Positions 17,245-28,687 of a stretch of DNA of 64,000 bases are shown piece after piece (the first letter of the stretch is position 1; the number at the start of each line of letters is the position of its first letter). The position numbers were made by a program, and so were the translations under genes. Where the stretch lies: the NCBI RefSeq assembly GCF_002113025.1, contig NZ_NEJH01000003.1:310001-374000 (forward strand), given 5' to 3'. The stretch comes from Pseudomonas sp. B28(2017). Its GTDB lineage: Bacteria > Pseudomonadota > Gammaproteobacteria > Pseudomonadales > Pseudomonadaceae. The notes beneath the pieces are model-generated. The model was given only the letters and a program-made list of their open reading frames with translations, did not search any database and was not told the origin of the DNA.

Positions 17245-18480
17245 ATGGACTTCATTCTGTATGCGGTGCCGTTTTTCTTTGTGCTGATCGCCGTCGAGCT
17301 GGTGGCCGACCGCTGGCGCGGGATGAGCAATTATCGGGTGGCGGACGCAATCAACAGCATCAGCACCGGCGTGCTGTCGACCACCACGGGGCTGCTGACC
17401 AAAGGCGTGGGGTTAGTGACCTACGCGTTTGCCCTCAATCATCTGGCGCTGTTCGAGTTGTCCGCCGAAAACATCTGGACCTGGGTGTTCGCCTTTGTTT
17501 TCTATGACTTCTGCTACTACTGGCTGCACCGCATGGGCCACGAACGCAACATCCTCTGGGCCGCGCATTCGGTGCATCACCAGAGCGAGGACTACAACCT
17601 GTCCACGGCGTTGCGCCAGACCAGCACCGGATTCCTGCTGAGCTGGATCTTCTATCTGCCGCTGGCGGTGTTCGGCGTACCGCTGCTGGTGTTTGTGAGC
17701 GTCGCCGCGCTGAACCTGCTGTATCAGTTCTGGGTGCACACCCGGCACATTCCCAAGCTTGGCTGGTTCGAATGGTTTTTCGTCACGCCATCCAATCATC
17801 GGGCTCACCATGCACAGAACGCTCTCTACATGGATCGCAACTACGGCGGCGTGTTCATTATCTGGGACCGTCTGTTCGACTCGTTCCAGGAAGAAGACGA
17901 CAACGAGCCGGTGATCTTCGGCGTGACCACGCCGCTGGCGAGCTGGAATCCCGTGTGGGCGAACGTGCAGTTCTACGCACAGTTGTGGACAGATGCCCGG
18001 CGTGCCGAAAGCACCTGGGACAAGCTGCGGATCTGGTTCATGCGCACCGGCTGGCGCCCGGCGGACGTGGCGGCCAAATACCCGATGAACAAGCCGGACC
18101 TGACCCGGTTCCGCAAATTCGAGGTTCCGCTGGACGGGCGTCAGCAGTTCTACATCCTGTTGCAGTTCTGCGCGTACATCGCGCTGGGCAGCTACTTGAT
18201 GAATCTTGAACCGAGGCTGCCAGTCGCCGCCCAGGTGTTGGGCTGGGGGGCGGTGGCGTTCGGTCTGTTTGTGCTGGGCGTGGCCCTGGAGAATCGCCCG
18301 TGGGCGTTGAGGCTGGAGTTGGTGCGGCTGGCGTCGAATCTGCCTTTGGTGTGGCTGGCCCCGATATTGGGGCTGTGGCCGGCTAGCGCGCTGGGCTGGG
18401 TCGGCCTGCTCAGTTACAGCCTGTTGAGCGGCATCGGTCTCTACTACTGCAGAAACCGCATCACTCGGCTGGCGTCGTAG
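17245..18480 (+). CDS. Sterol desaturase/fatty acid hydroxylase family membrane protein
   Basis: Integral membrane di-iron enzyme candidate, 411 residues. The histidine motifs HRMGH (H-x3-H), HSVHH and HRAHH are all present between about residues 93 and 190, as in alkylglycerol monooxygenase and sterol desaturase homologues. About eight membrane spans are expected, with an extra C-terminal membrane region of about 120 residues. Substrate unknown; a lipid or hopanoid-type molecule is the usual guess. Its 3' end overlaps the convergent DedA gene by 20 bases. Confidence 0.88.
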   Translation: MDFILYAVPFFFVLIAVELVADRWRGMSNYRVADAINSISTGVLSTTTGLLTKGVGLVTYAFALNHLALFELSAENIWTWVFAFVFYDFCYYWLHRMGHERNILWAAHSVHHQSEDYNLSTALRQTSTGFLLSWIFYLPLAVFGVPLLVFVSVAALNLLYQFWVHTRHIPKLGWFEWFFVTPSNHRAHHAQNALYMDRNYGGVFIIWDRLFDSFQEEDDNEPVIFGVTTPLASWNPVWANVQFYAQLWTDARRAESTWDKLRIWFMRTGWRPADVAAKYPMNKPDLTRFRKFEVPLDGRQQFYILLQFCAYIALGSYLMNLEPRLPVAAQVLGWGAVAFGLFVLGVALENRPWALRLELVRLASNLPLVWLAPILGLWPASALGWVGLLSYSLLSGIGLYYCRNRITRLAS

Positions 18481-19093
18481 GGTCTTCGGTTTTGATTCTT
18501 TCGGTTTTCAGCGCTTGTTCGTCGGCGTAGACCTGCCTGGCCAGGCGGGCATTCTTGAAGCGCCGACGCAGCCATAGCACGAAGCCCAGGACCAGCAGGG
18601 CGCCGAGCACCCAGAGTTCGTACTTCTTCACACTGCCGAGCATGCCTTCGAGCACTGCGCCGAAATGGTACGCGGCCGCCGCCAGGGCAGCGGCCCAGAT
18701 CGCCGCGCCAATGCCGTTGAGCAGCAGGTAGCGGCCCGGCGGATAGCCTGAGAGCCCGATGGCCACCGGCATGACCGTACGCAAACCGTAAACGAAGCGG
18801 AAGCTCAATACCCAGATATCCGGATGCTTGCGAATGTGTTCCAGCGCCCGGTCACCCATCATCTGCCAGCGCGGCTTGCGCGCCAGCAGCTTGCGGCCGT
18901 GCTTGCGCCCCAGGAAATACCACAGTTGGTCGCCGGCGTAGCTGCCGAAGAAGGCCACGACCACCACCAGGTTGATGTCCATGTATCCACGGAACGCGAG
19001 GAAGCCCGCGAGTACCAGGATGGTTTCGCCTTCGAAGAATGTGCCTAGAAAAAGGGCAAAGTAGCCGAAGTCATGCAGAAATTGTTGGAGCAT
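18461..19093 (-). CDS. DedA family membrane protein
   Basis: DedA/SNARE-associated family protein of 210 residues, probably an undecaprenyl-phosphate or phospholipid translocase. Family motifs FFEGETILVLAGF (re-entrant loop), YFLGRKHG and FRFVYGLRTVMPVAIG are present. The C-terminus is a charged cytoplasmic tail of about 35 residues. The start was chosen at MLQQFLHDFG; the open frame runs much further upstream but only as antisense to hemB. Confidence 0.92.
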   Translation of the reverse strand: MLQQFLHDFGYFALFLGTFFEGETILVLAGFLAFRGYMDINLVVVVAFFGSYAGDQLWYFLGRKHGRKLLARKPRWQMMGDRALEHIRKHPDIWVLSFRFVYGLRTVMPVAIGLSGYPPGRYLLLNGIGAAIWAAALAAAAYHFGAVLEGMLGSVKKYELWVLGALLVLGFVLWLRRRFKNARLARQVYADEQALKTERIKTEDPTTPAE

Positions 19094-19279
19094 TGTCTGG
19101 GTGCTGGCGAAATGAACGCGCAGCCTAACCCTTCGGACACATTCAGGAAAGTGTCCAAATGTGTCTCGACGTGAACATTTCCTACAACGACAATGGAATG
19201 CGGCTACGTGTCGCGGGATGCACACAACTGTCATCTGTTCGTCATAATGGCCGCTTATAACTGTCACGCTCGCCCGTAA

Positions 19280-20314
<1,035 letters not shown>

Positions 20315-20332
20315 CCCTCCCAGGAACATTCG

Positions 20333-22555
20333 ATGAATACCGAAGTACTCACTGAAGTTGCCGTAAAAGACGCTCAACCTGTGGTGGAGCAAGTCGACGA
20401 GACCCCGCCGGAGCTGGAGCCAGCTCCGCCCGCGGCGGTCGTCGAAACCGCTGCGACCGCGCCAGCGGTGGCTATTCCCGGCCTGGATGACAGCAGCCTG
20501 TACATCCACCGCGAGCTCTCGCAACTGCAGTTCAACATCCGCGTGCTGGAACAGGCGCTGGACGAGTCCTACCCATTGCTGGAGCGGCTGAAGTTTCTGT
20601 TGATCTTCTCCAGCAACCTGGACGAGTTCTTCGAAATTCGTGTCGCCGGCCTCAAGAAGCAGATCACTTTCGCCCGTGAACAGGCCGGCGCCGATGGTCT
20701 GCAACCGCATCAGGCTCTGGCCCGCATCAGCGAACTGGTCCACGGTCACGTCGATCGCCAGTACGCGATCCTCAACGACATTCTGTTGCCGGAACTGGAA
20801 AAACATCAGGTCCGTTTCATTCGCCGCCGCTATTGGACAACCAAGCTCAAAACCTGGGTCCGCCGCTATTTCCGCGACGAGATCGCGCCGATCATCACCC
20901 CGATCGGCCTCGACCCGACGCACCCGTTCCCGTTGCTGGTGAACAAGAGCCTTAACTTCATCGTCGAGCTCGAAGGCATCGACGCCTTTGGCCGCGATTC
21001 CGGTCTGGCGATCATCCCGGCGCCACGCCTGCTGCCGCGCATCATCAAGGTGCCGGAAGAAGTCGGTGGCCCTGGCGACAACTATGTATTCCTGTCGTCG
21101 ATGATTCACGCTCACGCCGATGACCTGTTCCAGGGCATGAAGGTCAAGGGCTGCTACCAGTTCCGTCTGACCCGTAACGCCGACCTGGCGCTGGACTCCG
21201 AAGACGTCGAAGACCTGGCCCGCGCTTTGCGCGGCGAACTGTTCTCCCGTCGCTATGGTGATGCGGTGCGACTGGAAGTGGCCGACACGTGCCCGAAACA
21301 CCTGTCCGACTACCTGCTCAAACAGTTCAACCTGGGCGAGACCGAGCTGTATCAGGTCAACGGTCCGGTGAACCTGACACGGCTGTTCAGCATCACTGGC
21401 CTGGACAGCCAGCGCGAGCTGCAATACCTGCCGTTCACCCCGCAGATCCCGAAACTGCTGCAGAACAGCGAGAACATTTTCAGTGTGATCAGCAAGCAGG
21501 ACATCCTGCTGCTGCACCCGTTCGAGTCGTTCACCCCGGTGGTCGACCTGCTGCGCCAGGCCGCCAAGGACCCACACGTGTTGGCGGTGCGCCAGACCCT
21601 GTACCGGTCCGGCGCCAACTCGGAAATCGTCGATGCGCTGGTGGATGCGGCGCGTAACGGCAAGGAAGTCACCGCGGTGATCGAACTGCGGGCGCGGTTC
21701 GACGAAGAGTCCAACCTGCAACTGGCCAGCCGCCTGCAAGCGGCCGGTGCGGTAGTGATCTACGGTGTGGTCGGCTTCAAGACCCACGCCAAGATGATGC
21801 TGATCCTGCGGCGCGAGGCCGGTGAAATCGTGCGTTACGCACACCTCGGTACGGGTAACTACCACGCTGGCAACGCCCGTCTGTACACTGACTACAGCCT
21901 GCTGACCTCCGACGATGCCTTGTGCGAAGACGTCGGCAAGCTGTTCAGCCAGTTGATCGGCATGGGCAAGACGCTGCGCATGAAGAAATTGCTGCATGCG
22001 CCGTTCACCCTGAAAAAGGGCATGCTCGACATGATTGCCCGCGAAACCCAGTTCGCCCTCGACGGCAAACCGGCGCACATCATCGCCAAGTTCAACTCGC
22101 TGACCGATCCGAAGATCATCCGTGCGTTGTACAAGGCCAGCCAGTCGGGCGTGCGCATCGATCTGGTGGTGCGTGGCATGTGCTGCCTGCGGCCGGGCAT
22201 CGCCGGGGTTTCCCACAACATCCACGTGCGCTCGATCATCGGTCGCTTCCTGGAACACACCCGGGTCTTCTACTTCCTCAATGGCGGCGAAGAACAGATG
22301 TTCCTCTCCAGCGCCGACTGGATGGAGCGCAACCTCGACAAGCGTGTCGAGACTTGCTTCCCGGTGGAAGGCAAGAAGCTGATCATGCGGGTCAAGAAAG
22401 AGCTGGAGCTGTATCTCACCGATAACACCCACAGCTGGAGCCTGCAGTCTGACGGTCGTTATATCCGTAACACGCCGACCGGCAACCAGAACCCGCGTAG
22501 CGCCCAGGCGACATTGCTGGAGCGTTTGGGCAGCCCGATTCTGGCTGTTCGGTAA
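20333..22555 (+). CDS. ppk1: Polyphosphate kinase 1
   Basis: Makes polyphosphate from ATP; membrane-associated homotetramer. Protein of 740 residues. A non-conserved, proline/glutamate-rich N-terminal extension of about 45 residues precedes the PPK N domain ([20 protein letters not shown]). The autophosphorylated histidine is in [17 protein letters not shown], and the second catalytic histidine region [10 protein letters not shown] and [11 protein letters not shown] follow. Downstream and convergent is ppx, which degrades the product. Confidence 0.97.
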   Translation: MNTEVLTEVAVKDAQPVVEQVDETPPELEPAPPAAVVETAATAPAVAIPGLDDSSLYIHRELSQLQFNIRVLEQALDESYPLLERLKFLLIFSSNLDEFFEIRVAGLKKQITFAREQAGADGLQPHQALARISELVHGHVDRQYAILNDILLPELEKHQVRFIRRRYWTTKLKTWVRRYFRDEIAPIITPIGLDPTHPFPLLVNKSLNFIVELEGIDAFGRDSGLAIIPAPRLLPRIIKVPEEVGGPGDNYVFLSSMIHAHADDLFQGMKVKGCYQFRLTRNADLALDSEDVEDLARALRGELFSRRYGDAVRLEVADTCPKHLSDYLLKQFNLGETELYQVNGPVNLTRLFSITGLDSQRELQYLPFTPQIPKLLQNSENIFSVISKQDILLLHPFESFTPVVDLLRQAAKDPHVLAVRQTLYRSGANSEIVDALVDAARNGKEVTAVIELRARFDEESNLQLASRLQAAGAVVIYGVVGFKTHAKMMLILRREAGEIVRYAHLGTGNYHAGNARLYTDYSLLTSDDALCEDVGKLFSQLIGMGKTLRMKKLLHAPFTLKKGMLDMIARETQFALDGKPAHIIAKFNSLTDPKIIRALYKASQSGVRIDLVVRGMCCLRPGIAGVSHNIHVRSIIGRFLEHTRVFYFLNGGEEQMFLSSADWMERNLDKRVETCFPVEGKKLIMRVKKELELYLTDNTHSWSLQSDGRYIRNTPTGNQNPRSAQATLLERLGSPILAVR

Positions 22556-22569
22556 CGTGGGCGAGGTAT

Positions 22570-22606
22570 AAAAAATGGCGATCCCTGCGGATCGCCATTT
22601 TTGTTT
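22570..22606. terminator. Bidirectional terminator between ppk1 and ppx
   Basis: Twelve-base-pair stem (AAAAATGGCGAT and complement) flanked by A and T runs, just after the ppk1 stop. Confidence 0.88.
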
Positions 22607-22615
22607 ACACCGCCG

Positions 22616-22655
22616 CCCCCTGTTGTAGGAGCGAGTTCGCTTCTACAACAGGGGG
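22616..22655. repeat. Long REP-related palindrome
   Basis: Forty-base near-perfect palindrome with 19-base arms (CCCCCTGTTGTAGGAGCGA, one mismatch) containing the TAGGAGCGA REP core. It stands eight bases from the ppx stop, next to the true terminator. Confidence 0.85.
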
Positions 22656-22662
22656 CGGGTTT

Positions 22663-24165
22663 CTAGCGAGCGTTGAGGACGATATCGACCCGTGTCAGCC
22701 ATTCCGCCTCGATGGCGAAGTCGGCCTGGGTCAGCTGGTTTTCATCCAGCCAGTTTTCCGGGAAAACCACTTCCAGGTGGTTGTCATTGGCGTTCAGTTC
22801 CACCTGGGGCATTTGCTGGGTGCCACGGATGTGGTGGAACAGAATCGCAAAGCGCAGCAGCACGCACAGGCGAATCAGCTTGGTGCCGTCGTCGCCGAAC
22901 TCGGCGAACTTGTCCTTGGGAATATTGCGTCGGTGGCCGCGTACCAGCAGCGCGAGCATCAACTGGTCTTCGCGGGAGAACCCGGCGAGGTCCGAGTGCT
23001 CGATCAGGTAGGCGCCGTGCTTGTGGTACTGGTAGTGAGCGATGTCCAGGCCCACTTCATGGACCTTGGCCGCCCAGCCGAGCAGTTCGCGCCAGACGCC
23101 GTCTTCCAGATCCCAGTCCGCAGCCACCTGATCGAACGCATGCAGCGCCTTGCGCTCGACGCGTACCGCCTGTTCCTGATCGACGTGGTAGCGCTCCATC
23201 AGCGAAGTGAGGGTACGTTCACGCACGTCTTCGTGATGATGGCGGCCCAGCAGGTCATAGAGCACGCCTTCGCGCAGGGCGCCTTCGCAGTGATCCATGC
23301 GTTGCAGTTCGAGGGAGTCGAAGATCGCTTCGAGGATCGCCAGGCCGGCCGGGAAAATCGCCCGGCGATCAGGCTTGATGCCTTCGAAATCGATTTTCTC
23401 GACATCGCCCAGCTTGATCAGTTTGCGCTTGAGCCAGGCCAGGCCTTCGGCATTGACCTCGCCCGAGCCTTGACCGCCAGCCTTCAGTGCCAGGCCGATG
23501 GCACGGATGGTGCCCGAGGAGCCGATGGCTTCATCCCAGGTCAGGCGGTGCAGGGCGTGCTCGATGCTCATGATCTCCAGCCGCGCCGCGGTGTATGCCT
23601 GGGCGTAACGGGCCGGGGTGATCTTGCCGTCCTTGAAATAGCGTTGGGTGTAGCTGACGCAACCCATCTGCAGGCTTTCGCGCAGCAGCGGTTCGAAGCG
23701 CTGGCCAATGATGAATTCGGTACTGCCGCCGCCGATGTCGGCCACCAGGCGCTTGCCCGGAGTGTCGGCGAGGGTGTGGGACACGCCGAGATAGATCAGG
23801 CGCGCTTCTTCGCGGCCGGAAATGACTTCCACCGGGTGGCCGAGGATTTCTTCGGCGCGATGGATGAATTCGGCGCGGTTGCGCGCTTCACGCAAGGCGT
23901 TGGTGCCGACGATGCGAACGGCGCCGGTGGGCATGCCGCTGATCAGTTGGGCGAAGCGCTTTAGGCAGTCGAGCCCGCGCTGCATCGATTCTTCGTTGAG
24001 ATGGCGCTCTTCGTCGATACCTGCGGCCAGCTGAACCTTCTCCCCGAGGCGCTCGAGAATGCGGATTTCAGCGTTCTGGGCCTTGGCCACGACCATGTGA
24101 AAACTGTTGGAGCCCAGGTCGATTGCGGCGATCAGGGACAGATTCTTGGCTTGGGATTGCGGCAT
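22663..24165 (-). CDS. ppx: Exopolyphosphatase
   Basis: Releases terminal phosphate from polyphosphate and may hydrolyse pppGpp. Protein of 500 residues of the ASKHA fold: [17 protein letters not shown] at about residue 12 and [17 protein letters not shown] at about residue 145 are the two phosphate loops, and the C-terminal HD-like region has [17 protein letters not shown]. The start was set at [13 protein letters not shown]; earlier in-frame codons run into a REP element and are not credible. Confidence 0.97.
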   Translation of the reverse strand: MPQSQAKNLSLIAAIDLGSNSFHMVVAKAQNAEIRILERLGEKVQLAAGIDEERHLNEESMQRGLDCLKRFAQLISGMPTGAVRIVGTNALREARNRAEFIHRAEEILGHPVEVISGREEARLIYLGVSHTLADTPGKRLVADIGGGSTEFIIGQRFEPLLRESLQMGCVSYTQRYFKDGKITPARYAQAYTAARLEIMSIEHALHRLTWDEAIGSSGTIRAIGLALKAGGQGSGEVNAEGLAWLKRKLIKLGDVEKIDFEGIKPDRRAIFPAGLAILEAIFDSLELQRMDHCEGALREGVLYDLLGRHHHEDVRERTLTSLMERYHVDQEQAVRVERKALHAFDQVAADWDLEDGVWRELLGWAAKVHEVGLDIAHYQYHKHGAYLIEHSDLAGFSREDQLMLALLVRGHRRNIPKDKFAEFGDDGTKLIRLCVLLRFAILFHHIRGTQQMPQVELNANDNHLEVVFPENWLDENQLTQADFAIEAEWLTRVDIVLNAR

Positions 24166-24282
24166 GGTCTGGGGTCTCGGTCGATAACCTCGACATCGTG
24201 CCACGATCAACGGCTGCCGCCAACGCGCAGTGTTCAATGCATTGATCCAGCACAGAAAAGACGGTGACCGCTGCGCGGTCAA

Positions 24283-24343
24283 TCGCGAGCAGGCTCGCTC
24301 CCACAAGAATTTCGCCATCCTGTGGGAGCGAGCCTGCTCGCGA
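24283..24343. repeat. REPIN: two inverted REP copies
   Basis: Inverted pair of the GTGGGAGCGAGCCTGCTCGCGA type, 15 bases apart, in the gap between ppx and the ABC operon. Confidence 0.9.
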
Positions 24344-24371
24344 AGAGGGTGTCACAGACACTTGAGCTCTT

Positions 24372-25109
24372 TCAGGCTGTCGCCTCCACGGTCCCGATGA
24401 AATTCGCCAGCTCAGCGGTCTGCGGCCTGGCAAACAGCACTTTCGGATCCCCCACTTCATGCACCTTGCCCTGGTGCATGAACACCAGTTTGTCGCCAAC
24501 CTCCCGGGCGAAACGCATTTCGTGGGTGACCATGATCAGCGTCATGCCTTCCTTGGCCAGTTGCCGGACCACGCTCAGCACTTCGTTGACCAACTCCGGG
24601 TCCAGTGCCGAGGTGATTTCATCGCACAGCAACACTTTCGGCGACATCGCCAGGGCGCGGGCAATCGCCACCCGCTGTTGCTGGCCGCCGGACAGTCGAT
24701 CCGGAAAGGCATCGAACTTTTCGCCCAGCCCGACCCGTTCCAGCATTTGCCGCGCCAGTTCGGTGGCCTTGGCCTTGGGCACTTTTTGCACCACTTGCGG
24801 TGCGAGCATGACGTTCTCACCGACGGTGAGGTGCGGGAACAGGTTGAACTGCTGGAACACCATGCCGACTTTCTGCCGCAGGCTGCGCAGGTCGGCGCGG
24901 GCAGCGTCCAGGTATTCGCCGTCGACTTCGATCACGCCGTCGTTGATCGACTCCAGGCCGTTGAGGGTGCGCAGCAAGGTCGATTTACCCGAGCCGCTGC
25001 GGCCGATGATCGCCACCACCTGGCCTTTCTCGACGCTCAGGTCGATGCCTTTGAGCACATGGTGATCGCCGTAGTATTTATGCAGGGCGGAAATTCTAAG
25101 CAGAGGCAT
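24372..25109 (-). CDS. Polar amino acid ABC transporter, ATP-binding protein
   Basis: ATPase of a GlnQ/HisP-type importer, 245 residues. Walker A GRSGSGKST, signature LSGGQQQRVAIARAL, Walker B VLLCDEITSALD and the H-loop MVTHEM are all intact. Start chosen at MPLLRISALHKYYG behind GGAGAC; a longer frame lacks support. Last gene of a four-gene minus-strand operon (binding protein, two permeases, ATPase), overlapping the permease by 14 bases. Confidence 0.95.
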   Translation of the reverse strand: MPLLRISALHKYYGDHHVLKGIDLSVEKGQVVAIIGRSGSGKSTLLRTLNGLESINDGVIEVDGEYLDAARADLRSLRQKVGMVFQQFNLFPHLTVGENVMLAPQVVQKVPKAKATELARQMLERVGLGEKFDAFPDRLSGGQQQRVAIARALAMSPKVLLCDEITSALDPELVNEVLSVVRQLAKEGMTLIMVTHEMRFAREVGDKLVFMHQGKVHEVGDPKVLFARPQTAELANFIGTVEATA

Positions 25110-25746
25110 GCAGTCTCCTTTCCAGATAGCGCGCACTGAGGGACAGGGGGTAGCAGAGCAGGAAGTAGCCGAGAGCGACGAGGCCGTAAACCATGAAGGG
25201 TTCGAAGGTCGCATTGGCGAGCATGCCGCCGGTCTTGGTCAGCTCAGTGAAACCGATGATTGAGGTCACGGCGGTGCCTTTGATCACTTGCACCGAGAAG
25301 CCCACGGTCGGCGCCACGGCAATGCGCAAGGCCTGCGGCAGGATCACATGGCGCAGTTGCTCCAGCGGATTGAGCGCCAGGCTCGATGAGGCTTCCCACT
25401 GGCCATTGGGGATCGATTCGACGCAACCGCGCCAGATCTCCGCCAAATAAGCACTGGTGAACAGCGTCAACGCGATCGCCGCCGCCATCCACGGCGAAAT
25501 CTCCAACCCGGCCAGCGCCACACCAAAAAACACCAGGAACAGCTGCATCAGCAGCGGCGTGCCCTGGAACAGTTCGATGTAAGTGCGCGCAAAGCTGCGT
25601 AGCAGGGATTTATCCGAGATGCGCATGACCATGATCAGCAAGCCGATCAGCCCGCCGCCAATGAATGCCACCAACGACAGCGCCAGCGTCCATTGCAGAC
25701 CGGTGAGCAGGTTGCGCACGATGTCCCAGAAGGTGAAATCACTCAT
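25096..25746 (-). CDS. Polar amino acid ABC transporter, permease
   Basis: HisMQ-type inner-membrane subunit of 216 residues, start MSDFTFWDIVRNLLTGLQW behind AAGGAG. It has the family's EAA loop (EASSSLALNPLEQLRHVILPQALR), which contacts the ATPase. About five membrane spans. Its ATG overlaps the stop of the other permease (ATGA), so the two are coupled and likely form a heterodimer. Confidence 0.93.
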   Translation of the reverse strand: MSDFTFWDIVRNLLTGLQWTLALSLVAFIGGGLIGLLIMVMRISDKSLLRSFARTYIELFQGTPLLMQLFLVFFGVALAGLEISPWMAAAIALTLFTSAYLAEIWRGCVESIPNGQWEASSSLALNPLEQLRHVILPQALRIAVAPTVGFSVQVIKGTAVTSIIGFTELTKTGGMLANATFEPFMVYGLVALGYFLLCYPLSLSARYLERRLHASA

Positions 25747-26411
25747 CGGCCGCTCCTTGCGATGAACTGCTGGCCGATCCAGTTCAGGAACTGGCGGATC
25801 AGTAACGCCATGCACAGGTACAGCAGCGTGGTCAGGGCGTAGGTTTCAAAAGCGCGGAAGTTGCGCGATTGAATGAAATTTGCAGCGAAACTCAGCTCTT
25901 CGGTGGCGATCTGCGAACACACCGCCGAGCCGAGCATGACGATGATGATCTGGCTGCTCAGGGCCGGCCAGACTTTGTCCAGTGCCGGCAGCAGCACGAC
26001 ATGGCGGAATGCTTCGAAGCGCGTCATCGCCAGTGCCGCCGCGGCTTCCAGCTGACCCCGGGGGATCGCCTGGATGCCGGCGCGGATGATCTCGGTCGAA
26101 TAAGCGCCGAGGTTGATCACCATCGACAGCACCGCTGCCTGCCATTCGGAGATCTGCACCCCCAGTGACGGCAAGCCGAAGAAGATGAAAAACAGCTGCA
26201 CCAGAAATGGCGTGTTGCGGATCAACTCGACGTAGACCGCGAAAATCCCCGCGAAAGGCCGGATGTTCCACGCCCTCACCAGCGCTCCGACGATGCCAAG
26301 ACTTATGCCGAGCACAGCGCCGATGGCTGTCAGCTCAAGAGTGAACAACGCACCGCGCAGCAATAGATCGGTGTTGTGCACCACCGGCGAGAAATCGAAC
26401 TGATAGGCCAT
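25743..26411 (-). CDS. Polar amino acid ABC transporter, permease
   Basis: Second HisMQ-type permease, 222 residues, start MAYQFDFSPVVHNTDLLLRG. The EAA loop EAAAALAMTRFEAFRHVVLLPAL is intact; LFTLELTAIGAVLGISLG marks the first family span. Partner of the downstream permease. A 22-base gap separates it from the binding-protein gene. Confidence 0.93.
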   Translation of the reverse strand: MAYQFDFSPVVHNTDLLLRGALFTLELTAIGAVLGISLGIVGALVRAWNIRPFAGIFAVYVELIRNTPFLVQLFFIFFGLPSLGVQISEWQAAVLSMVINLGAYSTEIIRAGIQAIPRGQLEAAAALAMTRFEAFRHVVLLPALDKVWPALSSQIIIVMLGSAVCSQIATEELSFAANFIQSRNFRAFETYALTTLLYLCMALLIRQFLNWIGQQFIARSGR

Positions 26412-26433
26412 AAAACGTCTCCAGCGCGACGAA

Positions 26434-27219
26434 TCAGAGATCGGCCGGCAGCGGCTCTTTCAGCCAGGTCAGGGAGTTCTTTTCCAGCGCGCCGTCGCTC
26501 CTGGCGGTCACGAGGATCTGGTTGACCTTGTCGAGCAGCTGCGGCTCGTTCTTGTTCACGCCCACATAGACAGGCGAATCCTTGAGTTTCACTTTCAGCG
26601 CCGGCACGCGTTTCGGGTTCTTCTCGCTGATCGCGACCATCACTACGTTGCCGCTGGCGATCAGGTCGACTTGCCCGGCCAGGTACGCGGCGATGGTCGA
26701 GTTGTTGTCTTCGAAGCGCTTGATGGTCACGCCTTCGGGAGCGACCTTGGTCAGCTCGATGTCTTCGATGGCGCCACGGGTGACGCTGATGGTTTTGCCC
26801 TTGAGATCGTCCAGACCCTTGATGTCGGCGTCTGGCGGACCGAACACCGCGAGGTAGAACGGTGCATAGGCACGGGAGAAGTCGATGACCTTCTCGCGCT
26901 CCGGGTTTTTGCCGAGGCTGGAAATCACCAGGTCGACCTTGCCGGTGGTGAGGAACGGGATGCGGTTGGTGCTGTTGACCGGCGTCAGTTCGAGTTTGAC
27001 CTTGAGCTGGTCGGCCAGCAGTTTCGCGGTGTCGATATCGAGGCCGCGGGGCTTCATGTCCGGGCCGACCGAGCCGAAGGGCGGGAAGTCCTGGGGCACG
27101 GCAACCTTGAGGACGCCGCGCTTGACCACATCCTCCAGACCGTCGGCGTGGGCGGGTGCCTGGCTCAGTATCAGGCTGGCAAACAGGGCTGCGAGGAGGG
27201 CGCTGTAACGCTGGGTCAT
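26434..27219 (-). CDS. Polar amino acid ABC transporter, periplasmic binding protein
   Basis: Family 3 extracellular solute-binding protein, 261 residues. A signal peptide ends near AHA-DG at about residue 25; mature sequence DGLEDVVKRGVLKVAVPQDFPPFGSVG and GLDIDTAKLLADQLKV are typical. NRIPFLTTGKVDLVISSLGKNPER carries the binding-site region. Substrate cannot be fixed; polar amino acids such as glutamate or cystine are the norm. First gene of the operon; the GntR gene lies divergently upstream. Confidence 0.92.
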   Translation of the reverse strand: MTQRYSALLAALFASLILSQAPAHADGLEDVVKRGVLKVAVPQDFPPFGSVGPDMKPRGLDIDTAKLLADQLKVKLELTPVNSTNRIPFLTTGKVDLVISSLGKNPEREKVIDFSRAYAPFYLAVFGPPDADIKGLDDLKGKTISVTRGAIEDIELTKVAPEGVTIKRFEDNNSTIAAYLAGQVDLIASGNVVMVAISEKNPKRVPALKVKLKDSPVYVGVNKNEPQLLDKVNQILVTARSDGALEKNSLTWLKEPLPADL

Positions 27220-27475
27220 GGCAAATCTCCGAATCGGCAAGAAGTGATTTCTGCGGATCGACAGAGCACGGGCCATGCCAAGATAGGATTTTGGGGGCGC
27301 CAGAGCGCGGTTTTGCTGGCCTTTAACGGTCTTACTGGTCTGAACAGTCAGGTTGTTTTTCGCACCCCGATAGCGCATCCGTGAAAACTGTCGAACCCCC
27401 ATGGGGCACGACTTGCCGGGGATCGCGAATAGCTTTACAACTGGGCGCACTTTGGCCTGGTTCGTCTGGAAAACC

Positions 27476-28183
27476 ATGAATTCGATCTCCCGCGCCGTAC
27501 CCGAAGTGGCGCTGCAAGCCATTCGCAAACTGATAACCGAGCAGGGCTTCGGGCCGGGGGATGCCTTGCCCTCGCAACGGGACCTGGCGCTGCAACTGGG
27601 CGTAAGCCGGGCTTCTTTGCGCGAGGCGTTGTCATCCCTGAGTGCGCTGGGCGTCATCAGCATCCAGCCGGGCAAAGGTGTGTTCGTGCAGGCGCCGGTG
27701 GAACTGCCGCGAGGCGAGGCGGCGCCGGGCTGGCCGTTCGCGGCGCAGGCTTCGCCGCTGGATATCTTCCAGTTGCGTTATGCGCTGGAGGGGTTTGCCG
27801 CGGGGCTGGCGGCCGTGACCTTGAGCACCGATGAACTCGATGCGCTGGAGGACAATGTCGCCGCCATGCGCAACGAACTGAAAGCTGCTGATTTCGAAGC
27901 GGCGGCGCGCCTGGACTTCGAATTCCACCGGCGCATCCTGCTGGCCAGCGGCAATCAGGCAATGCTGAGTATCCTCACCGCCAGCGCCGATATCTTCCTG
28001 GAAAGCCAGAAACTACCGTTCATCCGGGCCGAACGGGCCATGGAAACCTGGCAGGAACACCGCAAGATTCTTCGCGCACTGGCTCGCCGAGCCTCTGGCG
28101 CTGCGCAAAAGGCCATGCAAGAGCATGTGCGCAACGCGGCGTTGCGCACCGGAATCGCCTTCGTCGCTCCCGCCCCGGTGTGA
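27476..28183 (+). CDS. GntR family regulator, FadR/FCD type
   Basis: Transcription factor of 235 residues. An N-terminal winged helix (GDALPSQRDLALQLGVSRASLREALSSLSALGVI, about residues 24-58) precedes a C-terminal FCD ligand domain containing DFEFHRRILLASGN, whose histidine and acidic residues bind a metal and carboxylate. Divergent from the amino acid ABC operon with a 256-base gap, so it probably represses that operon and itself in answer to the transported substrate or a product (inference). Start at MNSISRAVPEVAL; ribosome site weak. Confidence 0.9.
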   Translation: MNSISRAVPEVALQAIRKLITEQGFGPGDALPSQRDLALQLGVSRASLREALSSLSALGVISIQPGKGVFVQAPVELPRGEAAPGWPFAAQASPLDIFQLRYALEGFAAGLAAVTLSTDELDALEDNVAAMRNELKAADFEAAARLDFEFHRRILLASGNQAMLSILTASADIFLESQKLPFIRAERAMETWQEHRKILRALARRASGAAQKAMQEHVRNAALRTGIAFVAPAPV

Positions 28184-28304
28184 CCCGGGCTATACCCAAA
28201 CTCATGGAAAGCCATAGCGAGACTCAATCAACTGCACCTTCCTGAACGAGGGAAGGGCGGCTATGATGGGCCACGTTTTTTTGCTTACAACCCTGGAGAA
28301 TTCC

Positions 28305-28634
28305 ATGAGCAGCGATCTTATCAAACACGTTAGCGACGCTAGCTTCGAGGCCGACGTACTCAAGGCTGAAGGCGCTGTACTGGTCGATTACTGGGCTGAG
28401 TGGTGCGGCCCTTGCAAAATGATCGCTCCTGTCCTGGACGAAATTGCCGAGACTTACAAAGGCAAGCTGACCGTTGCCAAGCTGAACATCGACGAAAACC
28501 AGGAAACCCCGGCCAAGCATGGCGTGCGCGGTATCCCGACCCTGATGCTGTTCAAGAATGGCAACGTTGAAGCGACCAAGGTCGGCGCACTGTCGAAGTC
28601 GCAACTGGCTGCTTTCCTCGACGCCAACATCTAA
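28305..28634 (+). CDS. trxA: Thioredoxin 1
   Basis: Cytoplasmic dithiol reductase of 109 residues. Active site W33-C34-G35-P36-C37-K38; the cis-proline motif GIPTLMLF is intact. The ATG behind TGGAGA gives the standard length; a longer frame from 28263 would add 14 unsupported residues. Monocistronic, ended by a strong terminator before rho. Confidence 0.97.
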   Translation: MSSDLIKHVSDASFEADVLKAEGAVLVDYWAEWCGPCKMIAPVLDEIAETYKGKLTVAKLNIDENQETPAKHGVRGIPTLMLFKNGNVEATKVGALSKSQLAAFLDANI

Positions 28635-28654
28635 GCGTCGCTGTAAGTGTCCTG

Positions 28655-28685
28655 AAAAAAGCCCCGCAAATAGCGGGGCTTTTTG
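28655..28685 (+). terminator. Rho-independent terminator after trxA
   Basis: Twelve-base-pair stem (AAAAAGCCCCGC and complement), five-base loop, T run. Confidence 0.93.
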
Positions 28686-28687
28686 CG

